DNA of 64,000 bases from contig NZ_CP065217.1 of assembly GCF_015767675.1 (NCBI RefSeq), positions 2,170,001 through 2,234,000 on the forward strand, in the 5' to 3' direction. Below the pieces are notes generated by a model. It was not told the origin of the DNA, did not search any database, and was given only the letters and a program-made list of their open reading frames with translations. This DNA is from Vibrio navarrensis. GTDB taxonomy: Bacteria > Pseudomonadota > Gammaproteobacteria > Enterobacterales > Vibrionaceae. Shown here piece by piece: positions 1 to 9,086 of the stretch. The translations under genes and the position numbers were made by a program. The first letter of the stretch is position 1. The number at the start of each line of letters is the position of its first letter.

Positions 1-1
1 T

Positions 2-1654
2 GAGCAAAATCCAGTTCTGCTCATCTTTGTGGTGTTGGCCATCGGCCTCTCTTTTGGCAAAATCCGCTTTGGTAATATGCAGCTTGGCAACTCAATTGGT
101 GTTCTCATTACTTCCCTTATCATGGGCCATCTCGGTTTTTCGTTTAACGCCGAGGCGCTCACCATCGGGTTTATGCTGTTTATCTATTGCGTAGGTATCG
201 AAGCCGGACCCAACTTTTTCGGTATTTTCTTTCGAGATGGCAAACACTATTTGACACTGAGCCTAGTGGTGTTAGTCACGGCGTTAGCTATTGCCTACTT
301 TGCCAGCCATTACATGGGGCTGGATTTTGGTTTGGCCGCCGGCATGATGGCGGGGGCGCTCACTGCGACACCGGTATTGGTTGGGGCACAGGACGCACTC
401 AATTCGGGATTAGCGTCCATTCCGAGAAATATGGAATTTTCATTGGTGCTAGAAAACCTTTCGGTCGGTTACGCCATGGCCTATCTCGTTGGTTTGGTCA
501 GCATGATCATGTTTGCCAAGTTACTGCCTAAGTTACAAAAGCAAAATTTATCTGACTCAGCGCAACAAATTGCGCAAGAGCGCGGTTTGGGCGGTTCGGG
601 ACGTAAAGTCTATTTGCCCATCATCCGCGCCTATCGGGTCGGCGCGGAACTTATTGACTGGACGGATGGTAAAAACTTGCGTGAACTGGGTATCTACCGC
701 CAAACAGGCTGCTACATCGAACGTATTCGCCGCAACGGTATACTCGCCCATCCCGATGGTGATGCGATTTTGCAAGAGGGTGATGAAATTGCCTTAGTTG
801 GTTTCCCCGATAGCCACGCGCGTCTTGACCCGAGTTTTCGCAACGGTAAAGAGGTTTTCGACCGAAACCTGCTCGATTTGCGCATCGTAGAAGAAGAGAT
901 CGTGGTAAAAAGCGATGCGATTGCGGGCAAGCGTCTTTCCGATCTTAATCTTTCAGAATATGGCTGTTTCCTTAACCGTGTAGTCCGCGCGCAGATCGAA
1001 ATGCCAATGGATCTCGATATCGTGCTAGCCAAAGGCGACGTATTGCAAGTCAGTGGTGAAAAGAGCCGTGTTCATGGCCTGGCTGAGCGCATCGGTTTTA
1101 TCTCGATCCACAGTCAAATGGCCGACCTGCTCGCTTTCTGCAGTTTCTTCATTCTCGGCATTATGTTCGGCTTAGTCACCATGACGTTTGGCCAAGTCTC
1201 CTTCAGTTTGGGCAATGCGGTCGGCTTGTTGCTCTCTGGGATCACGCTGGGCTTTTTACGCGCAAACCACCCTACCTTTGGCTACGTACCACAAGGAGCG
1301 CTTAACATGGTCAAAGACTTGGGGTTGATGATTTTTATGGTGGGGATCGGCCTTAGCGCAGGTGGTAAGATGTTCGACCATCTGACCCTAGTTGGACCGA
1401 AAATCATCGGCATCGCTTTCTTGGTCAGTGTCGTGCCTGTGGTTTTTGCCTACCTTGTTGGTGCTTACATCCTTAAGATGAACCGCGCGTTACTATTTGG
1501 CGCCATCATTGGTGCTCGTACCTGTGCACCCGCCATGGACATCGTGAATGACTATGCGAAGTCAACCATTCCTGCCCTTGGTTATGCCGGCACATACGCT
1601 ATCGCCAATATTTTGATGACATTGGCGGGTACGATATTGATTATTCTTAGCTAG
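2..1654 (+). CDS. ybjL: YbjL-type transport protein (AspT/YidE family), 5' end cut by window
   Basis: Inner-membrane transporter of the aspartate:alanine exchanger (AspT)/YidE-YbjL family. The reading frame is open to the first base of the window (E-Q-N-P-V-L-L-I-F before the first possible start, a GTG at 29), so the true start lies upstream and only a few residues are missing. Two blocks of hydrophobic segments, each with a GxxxGxxxx-TP(V/A) type motif ([16 protein letters not shown] in the first half, [12 protein letters not shown] in the second), flank a central soluble stretch of about 170 residues that looks like a TrkA-C (RCK_C) regulatory pair. That architecture is diagnostic of the family. 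AspT exchanges aspartate and alanine in lactic bacteria. The substrate of YbjL proteins is not something I can state. The gene stands alone and converges on fabV. Confidence 0.85.
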   Translation, partial: EQNPVLLIFVVLAIGLSFGKIRFGNMQLGNSIGVLITSLIMGHLGFSFNAEALTIGFMLFIYCVGIEAGPNFFGIFFRDGKHYLTLSLVVLVTALAIAYFASHYMGLDFGLAAGMMAGALTATPVLVGAQDALNSGLASIPRNMEFSLVLENLSVGYAMAYLVGLVSMIMFAKLLPKLQKQNLSDSAQQIAQERGLGGSGRKVYLPIIRAYRVGAELIDWTDGKNLRELGIYRQTGCYIERIRRNGILAHPDGDAILQEGDEIALVGFPDSHARLDPSFRNGKEVFDRNLLDLRIVEEEIVVKSDAIAGKRLSDLNLSEYGCFLNRVVRAQIEMPMDLDIVLAKGDVLQVSGEKSRVHGLAERIGFISIHSQMADLLAFCSFFILGIMFGLVTMTFGQVSFSLGNAVGLLLSGITLGFLRANHPTFGYVPQGALNMVKDLGLMIFMVGIGLSAGGKMFDHLTLVGPKIIGIAFLVSVVPVVFAYLVGAYILKMNRALLFGAIIGARTCAPAMDIVNDYAKSTIPALGYAGTYAIANILMTLAGTILIILS

Positions 1655-1678
1655 CATCAGCCATCACAAGTAAACAAA

Positions 1679-1698
1679 AGGCGCTCAACTGAGCGCCT
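1679..1698 (-). terminator. Intrinsic terminator of fabV, shared with the convergent transporter gene
   Basis: Eight-base perfect stem AGGCGCTC/GAGCGCCT with loop AACT. Read on the minus strand it is followed by TTTTGTTT, so it mainly serves fabV. On the plus strand the T-run is weak (TTGTCTATG). Confidence 0.8.
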
Positions 1699-1723
1699 TG
1701 TCTATGTGTTGTCTAGTATCAGA

Positions 1724-2926
1724 TTAGATAGTGATAAAATCGGTTGCGACTTGTGGATTCACTTCTGCATCGTAATCGACCCCATCAATCCCAAAGCCAA
1801 ACAGCTTCAAGAACTCTTCTTTGTACTGCACATAGTCTGTCAGTTCTTTCAGGTTCTCAGTGGTGATTTGAGGCCAAAGATCACGGCAGTATTGTTGAAT
1901 GTCGTCACGCAGTTCCCAGTCATCCAGACGCAGACGGTTCTTCTCGTCCACTTCTGCCGCGCTGCCATCTTCTTTGTAAAGACGCTGGCTGAACATGCGA
2001 TAGATCTGCTCCATACACCCTTCGTGTACACCTTCTTGGCGCATTTTCTTAAACACCATCGCAATGTACAAAGGCATCACTGGAATGGCAGAGCTCGCCT
2101 GAGTAACCACTGACTTCAACACTGCGACATTCGCGCTACCACCAGTTGCGGCTAGCTTATCGTTCAGTGCAGCGGCGGCGCGATCTAGGTCCATCTTTGC
2201 TTTACCTAGTGCGCCATCCCAGTAGATTGGCCAAGTCAGTTCGGTACCGATGTAACTGTAAGCAACCGTTTTACAACCGTCTGCCAACACGCCCGCTTCG
2301 GCCAACGCATTGATCCACAGTTCCCAATCTTCGCCACCCATAACCGTAATGGTATCTTGGATTTCTTGCTCCGTCGCCGGCTCTACGCTCGCTTCGATGA
2401 TCACATCTTTGTTGGTATCAACCGCCGTAGACGTGTAAGTTTGACCGATTGGCTTGAGCGCTGAACGAATCAGTTCACCCGTGCTTGGAAGCTTACGGAC
2501 TGGCGATGCCAAAGAGTAAACCACCATATCTACTTGGCCCAGATCGGCTTTGATGAGTTCGATGGCTTTCTCTTTCGCTTCATTGGAGAAAGCATCGCCA
2601 TTGAGACTTTTCGCGTACAAACCTTCTTCACGCGCTAGCTTCTCAAATGCGGCCGCATTGTAAAAACCTGCTGTGCCTGGTTTCTTCTCCGTGCCTTCTT
2701 TTTCGAAGAAAACACCAATAGTTGCTGCGCCGCCACCGAATGCCGCTGCAATACGAGAAGATAAACCGTAGCCACTTGACGAACCAACAACAAGAACGCT
2801 TTTTGGTGCGTTTTTGATCGGGCCTTGCGCCTTGGTGTAAGCAATTTGTTCTTTTACGTTCGCTTCACAACCCACTGGATGCGTTGTGGTACAGATAAAT
2901 CCACGAATTTTAGGTTTGATGATCAT
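1724..2926 (-). CDS. fabV: Enoyl-[ACP] reductase FabV (NADH), triclosan-tolerant type
   Basis: Catalyses the last, NADH-dependent reduction of each fatty-acid elongation cycle. It replaces FabI in many Vibrio. The 400-residue protein begins [10 protein letters not shown], like known FabV proteins. It has a glycine-rich nucleotide-binding segment (VVGSSSGYG, about 47-55) and the family-specific active-site pair Tyr-x8-Lys, visible as Y235 and K244 ([10 protein letters not shown]), which is longer than the Tyr-x6-Lys of FabI. I chose the ATG at 2926 over a TTG two codons upstream because AGGAAG precedes it at good spacing and it gives the family N-terminus. It lies downstream of fadE and psrA on the same strand but behind a terminator, so it is a separate unit. 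FabV proteins are known for insensitivity to triclosan. That is family knowledge, not shown here. Confidence 0.95.
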   Translation of the reverse strand: MIIKPKIRGFICTTTHPVGCEANVKEQIAYTKAQGPIKNAPKSVLVVGSSSGYGLSSRIAAAFGGGAATIGVFFEKEGTEKKPGTAGFYNAAAFEKLAREEGLYAKSLNGDAFSNEAKEKAIELIKADLGQVDMVVYSLASPVRKLPSTGELIRSALKPIGQTYTSTAVDTNKDVIIEASVEPATEQEIQDTITVMGGEDWELWINALAEAGVLADGCKTVAYSYIGTELTWPIYWDGALGKAKMDLDRAAAALNDKLAATGGSANVAVLKSVVTQASSAIPVMPLYIAMVFKKMRQEGVHEGCMEQIYRMFSQRLYKEDGSAAEVDEKNRLRLDDWELRDDIQQYCRDLWPQITTENLKELTDYVQYKEEFLKLFGFGIDGVDYDAEVNPQVATDFITI

Positions 2927-3056
2927 ATTCAACTTCCTTTAAAAAACGCTGCTAGGATAAAAGTTTCGACCACAATTCGCATCTAATTTCTGTAAAAATG
3001 CGGCGAAAATGCAAGTGGTTGGAGCACTCTCATAGATTTTTCTCCGTTTAAAATAG

Positions 3057-3084
3057 AAAAAGCACCTTAAATTAGGTGCTTTTT
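3057..3084 (-). terminator. Intrinsic terminator of fadE
   Basis: Perfect 10-base inverted repeat AAAAAGCACC/GGTGCTTTTT around an 8-base A/T loop, just after the fadE stop. It has T-runs on both strands, so it also blocks read-through toward fabV. Confidence 0.85.
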
Positions 3085-3101
3085 CGGCAATGCGCTGCGA
3101 A

Positions 3102-5384
3102 TTATGCAGCGCTAGTCAGCTTTGCTTTAACGGGGGCATCCGTCAAAGTTTCGGAAAAATCGAAGCTGAAGTGGTCAACTTGAATCGCTTTATAGCGCAG
3201 TTTGTCCGCCGCGAGGATCTTATCGATCTCTTGCTCGCTTAATACATCGGCCTCAAACGCTTGCTGTAAGCGGTCGTGCAATAAGCCTTTGCGCGCCACT
3301 TTGCCCTCTTTGACCGCTTTCATCAGTTTGCGCTCTAGCGGTTTGATGTCATACATGGCTAAGAATGCCTGCTCCATCAAACCAACACTATCATCTGCAG
3401 ATTTGCCGATGTAGCAGAGGCTTGTCATGCGATCGCGCTGTACGCCCGGAGTCATCATCGCTTCAGCTAGGCTGATGCACAGATCATCACTCGGTTTTTT
3501 GAAATGATTGCCCAGCGGGAAAAGCAATGCTTTCAGTACACCGCCTACGTATTTCACTGGGAAATTGGCGTAAGCTTCGTTGAGCGATTTGGCCGCATGG
3601 TGCAAACAGTGCTGAACCGCATAGTGGACAAAGTTGAGATCGCCCTGCTGGCGTCCTTCATCTTCATACTTCTTCAACGCTGCTGAGGCCATGTACAGAT
3701 AGCTAAGTCCGTCGCCAAGACGCGCTGAGATCATCTCTTTGCGCTTGAGCTCACCACCGAGCGTTAACATCGCAAAATCGGCACTCACGGCGAGCGCACG
3801 GCTCAAACGTGTCATATCTTTGTAGTAGCGCTGAGTCGGACCGCTCATGTGCGCTTTGACAAAGCGAGAACCTGTCAGTGCCGCCGCCAATGCGCCGAAG
3901 GTATTGCCAGCGGCATGTTTGATGTGTTTAAACAACAGGTCATCAAATTGCTTGGCGCCCTCTCTCTCATCCGGGTTTGCCGCCGCTTCCATCTCTTTAA
4001 GCACGTAAGGGTGACAACGCGTTGCACCTTGACCAAAGATCATCAAGTTACGTGTTAGGATATTCGCACCTTCCACCGTAATCGCCACCGGAATACCGAG
4101 ATAATGCGTCGCCAGATAGTTCATTGGTCCATCTTGAATCGCACGGCCTGAATGGATATCCATGGAATCATTAAGAATGGTGCGCGCCATTTCGGTCATA
4201 TGGTATTTGGCAATCGCAGTCACAATCCCTGGTTTCTCTTTCAGATCCAGCGACGTGGTGGTCAATGTCCGTGTCGCTTCGAGCAGATAAGTTAAACCGC
4301 CAATGCGGCCCATCGCCTCTGCAACACCTTCAAATTTACCAATCGACATACCAAACTGTTTACGCACGTAGGCATAAGCGCCGGTTGTACGTGTCGTCAG
4401 GTGACCAATCGCTGTGCCCAGTGCAGGCAGCGAAATACCGCGTCCGGCAGAGAGACACTCAACCAGCATGCGCCAGCCTTTGCCCGCATAATCCGCGCCG
4501 CCAATCAGCCAGTCCATCGGAATGAAAACATTCTGTCCACGAGTTGGCCCGTTCATGAAAGCTAAACCCAGCGGATCATGGCGTTCACCAATCTCAACCC
4601 CTTCGTGATCGGCTGGGATCAAAGCGCAGGTAATACCGATGTCTGTTTTATCGCTAAGCAGGTGATCAGGATCGCTCAGTTTGAACGCCAGCCCTAGTAC
4701 GGTTGCGACCGGTGCTAGGGTGATATAGCGTTTATTCCAGCTCACACGGATGCCGAGGACTTCTTTGCCTTCGTGCATACCGTAGCAGACAACACCTTGG
4801 TCTGGAATGCCACCGGCATCCGAGCCAGCTTCAGGACCAGTCAAGGCAAAACAAGGGATATCGGTACCATCCGCTAAACGTGGTAGCCAGTAGTCTTTTT
4901 GCGCTTGTGTACCATAGTGCGATAAAAGCTCACCCGGGCCGAGTGAGTTTGGCACCATGACCGTCACGGCAGTACTGATGCTACGTGTCGCAATCTTCGA
5001 AACGATGGTTGAATTCGCCAGAGCCGAGAACTGGCGACCGCCGTACTCTTTAGAAATGATCAACGAAAAGAAGCGCTCTTTACGCAGATACTCCCAAACT
5101 TTCGCAGGCAGATCGCGATCTTCCTTAACCATTTTATGGTCATCAAGCATTTCAAGCAGCGTTTCCAGCTCGTTGTCCATGAAAGATTGTTCTTCAGCGG
5201 TAAGAACAGGTTTTGGATAGTGATGCAATTTTTGAAAATCAGGCTTGCCTGAAAACAGTTCTGCATCCCACCAGACGCTGCCGGCTTCCATTGCTTCCTT
5301 CTCTGTAATAGACAGAGGAGGCAAAACCTTTTTGAATACTTTAAACGCCGGGTCGCTAACCCACTTCCTTCTTAGAGAGCTCAT
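3102..5384 (-). CDS. fadE: Acyl-CoA dehydrogenase FadE
   Basis: FAD-dependent acyl-CoA dehydrogenase for the first step of fatty-acid beta-oxidation. The 760-residue product matches the long FadE/YafH class (E. coli FadE is 814 residues) but lacks the hydrophobic N-terminal leader of the E. coli protein. Visible features are an acyl-CoA dehydrogenase N-terminal/middle region with the flavin-binding stretch CFALTGPEAGSDAGG (about 177-191), the C-terminal ACAD region with AGRGISLPA and the ITVEGANILTRNLMIFGQGA motif, and a DUF1974-like FadE tail. The ATG at 5384 has AGGATC upstream. A 61-bp gap without a terminator separates it from the upstream psrA-type gene, so both are probably read from the promoter at 6103-6131 and share its FadR-like and PsrA-like operators. 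A second fadE-like gene is common in Vibrio and cannot be assessed here. Confidence 0.93.
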   Translation of the reverse strand: MSSLRRKWVSDPAFKVFKKVLPPLSITEKEAMEAGSVWWDAELFSGKPDFQKLHHYPKPVLTAEEQSFMDNELETLLEMLDDHKMVKEDRDLPAKVWEYLRKERFFSLIISKEYGGRQFSALANSTIVSKIATRSISTAVTVMVPNSLGPGELLSHYGTQAQKDYWLPRLADGTDIPCFALTGPEAGSDAGGIPDQGVVCYGMHEGKEVLGIRVSWNKRYITLAPVATVLGLAFKLSDPDHLLSDKTDIGITCALIPADHEGVEIGERHDPLGLAFMNGPTRGQNVFIPMDWLIGGADYAGKGWRMLVECLSAGRGISLPALGTAIGHLTTRTTGAYAYVRKQFGMSIGKFEGVAEAMGRIGGLTYLLEATRTLTTTSLDLKEKPGIVTAIAKYHMTEMARTILNDSMDIHSGRAIQDGPMNYLATHYLGIPVAITVEGANILTRNLMIFGQGATRCHPYVLKEMEAAANPDEREGAKQFDDLLFKHIKHAAGNTFGALAAALTGSRFVKAHMSGPTQRYYKDMTRLSRALAVSADFAMLTLGGELKRKEMISARLGDGLSYLYMASAALKKYEDEGRQQGDLNFVHYAVQHCLHHAAKSLNEAYANFPVKYVGGVLKALLFPLGNHFKKPSDDLCISLAEAMMTPGVQRDRMTSLCYIGKSADDSVGLMEQAFLAMYDIKPLERKLMKAVKEGKVARKGLLHDRLQQAFEADVLSEQEIDKILAADKLRYKAIQVDHFSFDFSETLTDAPVKAKLTSAA

Positions 5385-5445
5385 AGTTCAGATCCTTTTG
5401 TTCACTGGTGGAACCCGATCAGGTCCTGGTTATCTGTTATTTTAG

Positions 5446-6072
5446 TTACTCAGCTGACATTCCTGCCGCCATATAGGGGATCAAGAGGTCAACAACTGAT
5501 TTTACGTCGGTTTTTTTGTTGAAATTGCTTTCAGCAATTTCAGACAGCGCCTGACTGGATGCCATAGTAAAAACACAGGTTCCCAGTGTGAAATGCAAGC
5601 GCCAAAAAAGCGTTTCTTCGGTTAAGGTCGGATTGGCTTTCAGCACGGATTCAGTAAACAGCCTCAATACATCGTTATAACGTGTAGTGATAAACCATCT
5701 TAAATGCCCTTGTACGTCGGTATATCCGCGGCCAATCAACAACATGAACAGACTCGTGCCATTCGGACGCACTTCGTTGAGTTCTTTGAGCGGTACGCGA
5801 AGCGATTCAAACACTTCGGCCATGGTGTAAGACTCTTTGCTGTTCAGTTGTACTAACGAAATTTTCATTGCTGGCATTAACGCTTCGAGATAACGATCTA
5901 ACACCGCTCGAACCAAGGTTTTTTTGTCACCAAAGTGATAATTGACCGAAGCCAAGTTCACACCGGCTTTGCCAGTAATGGTACGAAGTGAAGTGTCATT
6001 GAACCCGTACTCGGCGAACAACCCTTCGGCGATGTCGAGAATTTTTTCTTTTGTACTGCTTCTTGGTGCCAT
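5446..6072 (-). CDS. psrA: TetR-family fatty-acid regulator, PsrA-like
   Basis: Transcriptional repressor of 208 residues. The N-terminal TetR helix-turn-helix (about 8-55) includes GLFAEYGFNDTSLRTITGKAGV and the conserved NYHFGDKKTL segment. The C-terminal ligand-binding domain ends in IPYMAAGMSAE. The position next to fadE and the operator upstream (TCAAACA-AC-TGTTTGA, 6087-6102), which fits the PsrA consensus of GAAAC and GTTTC-like arms, support the PsrA call. PsrA of Pseudomonas/Shewanella binds long-chain fatty acids and represses beta-oxidation genes. I chose the ATG at 6072 (MAPRSSTKEKIL) because the upstream extension to 6135 would run through the promoter and operator. Likely autoregulated and co-transcribed with fadE (inferred). 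Confidence 0.82.
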   Translation of the reverse strand: MAPRSSTKEKILDIAEGLFAEYGFNDTSLRTITGKAGVNLASVNYHFGDKKTLVRAVLDRYLEALMPAMKISLVQLNSKESYTMAEVFESLRVPLKELNEVRPNGTSLFMLLIGRGYTDVQGHLRWFITTRYNDVLRLFTESVLKANPTLTEETLFWRLHFTLGTCVFTMASSQALSEIAESNFNKKTDVKSVVDLLIPYMAAGMSAE

Positions 6073-6086
6073 TTCAATCACTCGTA

Positions 6087-6102
6087 TCAAACAACTGTTT
6101 GA
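6087..6102 (-). promoter_or_regulatory. PsrA-type operator
   Basis: Perfect inverted repeat TCAAACA-AC-TGTTTGA located immediately downstream of the -10 element of the psrA promoter, covering the expected transcription start. The arms match the published PsrA-box pattern (C/G)AAAC-N2-4-GTTT(G/C). Confidence 0.7.
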
Positions 6103-6131
6103 AATATACTTTTGACACCAATAATTAACAA
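6103..6131 (-). promoter_or_regulatory. Sigma-70 promoter of psrA(-fadE)
   Basis: Minus-strand -35 TTGTTA (6126-6131), 17-bp spacer and -10 TATATT (6103-6108). It sits between the PsrA-type operator (downstream) and the FadR-type box (upstream). Confidence 0.65.
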
Positions 6132-6154
6132 GCAATTAACATCACATTTTTTAA

Positions 6155-6171
6155 TATTGGTCGGACCAGAT
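6155..6171. promoter_or_regulatory. FadR-type binding site
   Basis: Read on the minus strand the 17-mer is ATCTGGTCCGACCAATA. It contains the TGGTCCGACCA core of the E. coli FadR consensus (AGCTGGTCCGACCAGCT). Its centre is about 66 bp upstream of the predicted psrA start site, upstream of the -35. Confidence 0.8.
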
Positions 6172-6371
6172 TTCAATTTCGCCTGTCAGCCAAGGGGTTA
6201 GCGAGAGAAAATTTTTTAGATATTTTCGTTGATTTAGGGAACTGCAGCTCGAACACTTGGTCTGAATAAGGGTAACAACAAGCGCATTGCTAAGTTTCAC
6301 TGGCCGTCAAACTTGTTTCAGACTTTTGTTACGTTGCTGCTTTTTCATTATTAACTCCTGTGTTTGTATCT

Positions 6372-6402
6372 GCCCGAATCCGCTTGGTTTGGGCTTTTTT
6401 TT
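6372..6402 (+). terminator. Plus-strand intrinsic terminator with no annotated gene upstream
   Basis: Stem GCCCGAA/TTTGGGC (one G-T pair) followed by eight T on the plus strand. No plus-strand CDS lies upstream; the flanking genes both run on the minus strand. The rest of the gap 6172-6444 holds no ORF that I can support. The hairpin may end a small RNA. Confidence 0.6.
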
Positions 6403-6444
6403 GTCCCCTCTTTCTATTGTTATTGCCCGTTTTTAGAAGCAATA

Positions 6445-6473
6445 AAAAAACCTCCGAAATTCGGAGGTTTTTT
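6445..6473 (-). terminator. Intrinsic terminator of nhaA
   Basis: AAAAAACCTCCGA/TCGGAGGTTTTTT perfect stem with a 3-base loop, directly after the nhaA stop. T-runs are present on both sides. Confidence 0.85.
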
Positions 6474-6491
6474 AGCCTAACCTAAGTGAGT

Positions 6492-7649
6492 TTAGCGGCT
6501 GCTACTGTCACTCTTTGGTAAAGAGATGTGCAGTAAGCAATAACCTATCACAGCAGCTGTGGTAGAGCCCATCAGGATCCCCAGTCGTGAATACGTATCA
6601 TACTCTGGACTTAGCCCGCCAAACGCCAGTGAAGAGATGAATATCGACATGGTAAAGCCGATACCACACAGCACTGACACTGCAAAAATATGACGAAAGG
6701 TGATGCCCTCTGGCAATCTCGCAACGCCCGTTTTCACCGCCACCCAACTGAAGGAGAAAATCCCCAGAGGTTTACCAATCAACAAGCCCAAAGCAATACC
6801 CAGCGGAAGCATAGACGTTAAGCCAGACATCGAAACGCCTTCCAGTGATATGCCCGCATTAGCGAAGGCAAATAGAGGCAAAATCGCAAACGCAACATAA
6901 GGATGCAGTGCGTGTTCCATATGCTTGAGAGGAGAATGCTCACCCTTTTTGCCATTGAGAGGGATAGCAAAACCAATGACCACACCGGCTAACGTTGCAT
7001 GTACGCCTGACTTCAGTACGGCAGCCCACAAGATAATGCCCACTACGATGTACCACGTCAGTTTTGTCACTTCTTTCGCATTCAGTAAGAACAGTACACC
7101 AGTCATGATGAAGCCGACTGTCAGCGCCAGTGTCGACAAATCGCCGCTGTAGAACAAGGCAATGATAACGACCACGCCTAGGTCATCAATAATCGCGAGA
7201 GCAAGCAAGAATACTTTCAAACTCACCGGAACGCGCTTGCCAAGTAACGCCATGATTCCTAATGCAAATGCAATGTCGGTAGCCGCAGGGATAGCCCAAC
7301 CTTGCACCGCTTGTGGATCACCGCTGTTAAACAGCACGTAGACCAGCGCAGGAGCTAACATACCACCGACGGCCGCAATCGCAGGAAAAATCGCCGTCTC
7401 TTTTGATTTCAACGCGCCTTCCAATAGTTCGCGTTTCACTTCTAGACCGATCAGAAGGAAGAAGATGGCCATCAAACCGTCGTTAATCCAGTGCGATACT
7501 GACATACCAAATACATAACTATGCAGTACCGACTGATATGTATCGTTTAGCGAAGTGTTGGCAATCACCATAGCAATGGCTGCAGCAATCACCAGCAGGA
7601 TGCCGCCTGCGGATTCCATTTTGAAAAAGTCACGGATAGCATCGTTCAT
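6492..7649 (-). CDS. nhaA: Na+/H+ antiporter NhaA
   Basis: Electrogenic Na+(Li+)/H+ antiporter of the inner membrane (about 12 segments), used for sodium and pH homeostasis. The 385-residue protein carries the unwound-helix motif [11 protein letters not shown] with the conserved Asp (D125) and the ion-binding pair Asp-Asp in [12 protein letters not shown] (D155-D156). The ATG at 7649 ([10 protein letters not shown]) has AAGGGCG upstream. The longer frame to 7688 lacks a ribosome site. Monocistronic. No nhaR is visible in the window. The 300-bp upstream region contains a nested dyad (7723-7770). Confidence 0.96.
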   Translation of the reverse strand: MNDAIRDFFKMESAGGILLVIAAAIAMVIANTSLNDTYQSVLHSYVFGMSVSHWINDGLMAIFFLLIGLEVKRELLEGALKSKETAIFPAIAAVGGMLAPALVYVLFNSGDPQAVQGWAIPAATDIAFALGIMALLGKRVPVSLKVFLLALAIIDDLGVVVIIALFYSGDLSTLALTVGFIMTGVLFLLNAKEVTKLTWYIVVGIILWAAVLKSGVHATLAGVVIGFAIPLNGKKGEHSPLKHMEHALHPYVAFAILPLFAFANAGISLEGVSMSGLTSMLPLGIALGLLIGKPLGIFSFSWVAVKTGVARLPEGITFRHIFAVSVLCGIGFTMSIFISSLAFGGLSPEYDTYSRLGILMGSTTAAVIGYCLLHISLPKSDSSSR

Positions 7650-7722
7650 GATTTCGCCCTTATATTTATAATCGTGATAAATGAACAACTAACAATGTGT
7701 AGCAGTGTATCGCGAAGAATAA

Positions 7723-7770
7723 TGTAGGAATAATCGCTTGTTTAGATGTTAAACATCGGTTTTTCCTACA
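7723..7770. repeat. Nested inverted repeats upstream of nhaA
   Basis: Outer arms TGTAGGAA (7723-7730) and TTCCTACA (7763-7770) enclose a second perfect dyad GATGTT-A-AACATC (7745-7757). This looks like an operator pair for a dimeric regulator or a leader hairpin. No family assignment is possible. The rest of 7650-7908 shows no CDS beyond a 10-codon ORF. Confidence 0.5.
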
Positions 7771-7909
7771 TTGATGTCAACGTCACTCATTTGAAAATAG
7801 CCGCAGTCACCCGATAACTGACTGATAAGATTATAGTCAATGAGCGACATACAGGTGAACATAAGCATGACAACTACGCAACAAATTGTAAATACGTAGA
7901 AAAAAGTAA

Positions 7910-7935
7910 GGGTCCCATCGTCGGGACCCTTTTTA
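7910..7935 (-). terminator. Intrinsic terminator of the ABC-lipocalin operon
   Basis: GGGTCCC/GGGACCC-type stem near 7911-7928 with T-rich runs on both strands (CTTTTTAC on plus, CTTACTTTTTTC on minus), placed just after the stop of the lipocalin-like gene. Confidence 0.75.
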
Positions 7936-7949
7936 CTTTTGAATGCGCT

Positions 7950-9086
7950 TTAATTGGTTTCGCCGTAGCCAGTTAACTGCATAAAACCCCAACCTTGATG
8001 GCTGCCCGCCACCTGAATAGGTCCTTCCCAGTAAGGCAGTAAAAAGGGTAACCACATTTCCTGATCCACAGCCGTGGCGGTGAGGCGGATTTGATACTGT
8101 GGCACTTCAACAGACCATCGCAGAGGTAAACGCGTACCATCGGCCAGCTCGCTTTCCTCTAAGGGGATGATCTTGATGTCTTGCTCTTTGAGGGGAAAAA
8201 CCTTACCCGACGAGGTAGAGAGTGTGCCAAACACATAAGGCAACCGGCTTTTATGTCGGTACTGATTGACGCTCAACGCCATACCGTTGTCGAGATTAAA
8301 CACCAGCCAGTCCCAGCCCTGTTGATCTTGTCCTACCAGATCTGAGCCCCACTCTTTTTGCAGCCATGCAGAGCCACTCACTTTGATACTTTTGCCATCA
8401 AGATGCAAAACACCATCCGTTTGCAGAAACGGTGCGCTCACACTAAACGACGCAACGGATTCCAAGTCATGCTTGAGCTGATAACCACTTTCGCCATTGA
8501 GGACAAAAGGGCCGCTGGTTCGCGTGGCCAACTCCAGTGAAAATTCGTCACTGGCCGCGATCAGATTACCCGGAAAAGGGGTCACCCCTAAGGCTCGCCA
8601 AGTCCAGTTATCAATCCACATGCGAAACGGCTTATCGCTCGAGCCCGCCTGACCTATGCCCCCACGGGCAATACGTTGGTCTTTCCACACTTTACCTTCG
8701 CCACTGACAACCACATTCGCAAGGTAAATCTGTGGGTTTTGCCAACCATTGACGTCTCTTTCATCACCTGCCAGACGAAAAAAGCTCCACTGCACAGAAT
8801 AAGACGTACCCTTTGCATCTTGCAGACTGGCAAAGTAGTGCCACCACTCATGCTGGTATTGTGAGTGGAAGCGGAAATCGTTTGGCAGGCGGACTTTTTG
8901 TCCTGGCAGTACGGGTTCAAACACCATCTGCGGTGGTGCAGCAAACACACTGTTAAATTGATACTGTGTTTGCGTTGTCGAATTTTTGACATAAAAAAGC
9001 AGATACCAAGCGGCCACTAAACTTGCAACAGCAATGGTAGAAAAAAGCAGCGACATTAGGATAAATCGACCACGTACTCGCTTCAT
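7950..9086 (-). CDS. Membrane-anchored CrtC/AttH-like lipocalin-domain protein (COG5621)
   Basis: Product of 378 residues with an N-terminal hydrophobic segment (about 9-33), an uncleaved anchor or signal. It is followed by the periplasmic AttH/CrtC-like lipocalin fold, with typical sequences such as HSQYQHEWWHYFASL, YSVQWSFFRL, GSAWLQKEWGSD and QQGWDWLVFNL. CrtC-type proteins hydrate carotenoids and AttH proteins are called predicted secreted hydrolases, but the substrate here is unknown. The ATG overlaps the stop of the upstream permease by one base (TAATG), so translation is coupled. It is the last gene of a three-gene unit with an ABC ATPase and an FtsX-type permease, which suggests the transporter delivers or removes a lipophilic substrate handled by this protein (inference). 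Confidence 0.8.
   Translation of the reverse strand: MKRVRGRFILMSLLFSTIAVASLVAAWYLLFYVKNSTTQTQYQFNSVFAAPPQMVFEPVLPGQKVRLPNDFRFHSQYQHEWWHYFASLQDAKGTSYSVQWSFFRLAGDERDVNGWQNPQIYLANVVVSGEGKVWKDQRIARGGIGQAGSSDKPFRMWIDNWTWRALGVTPFPGNLIAASDEFSLELATRTSGPFVLNGESGYQLKHDLESVASFSVSAPFLQTDGVLHLDGKSIKVSGSAWLQKEWGSDLVGQDQQGWDWLVFNLDNGMALSVNQYRHKSRLPYVFGTLSTSSGKVFPLKEQDIKIIPLEESELADGTRLPLRWSVEVPQYQIRLTATAVDQEMWLPFLLPYWEGPIQVAGSHQGWGFMQLTGYGETN

Noticed and set aside
1706..2113. 135-codon plus-strand ORF opposite fabV
   Set aside because: Lies wholly antisense to fabV, no ribosome site, no recognisable family.
5385..5445. Second FadR site in the psrA-fadE gap (CAGGTCCTG-like dyad)
   Set aside because: Only a partial match to the FadR consensus, with weak symmetry.
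7867..7899. 10-codon ORF after AGGTG, possible leader peptide
   Set aside because: Too short to support. Faces the terminator of the opposite operon and has no run of regulatory codons that fits a downstream gene.
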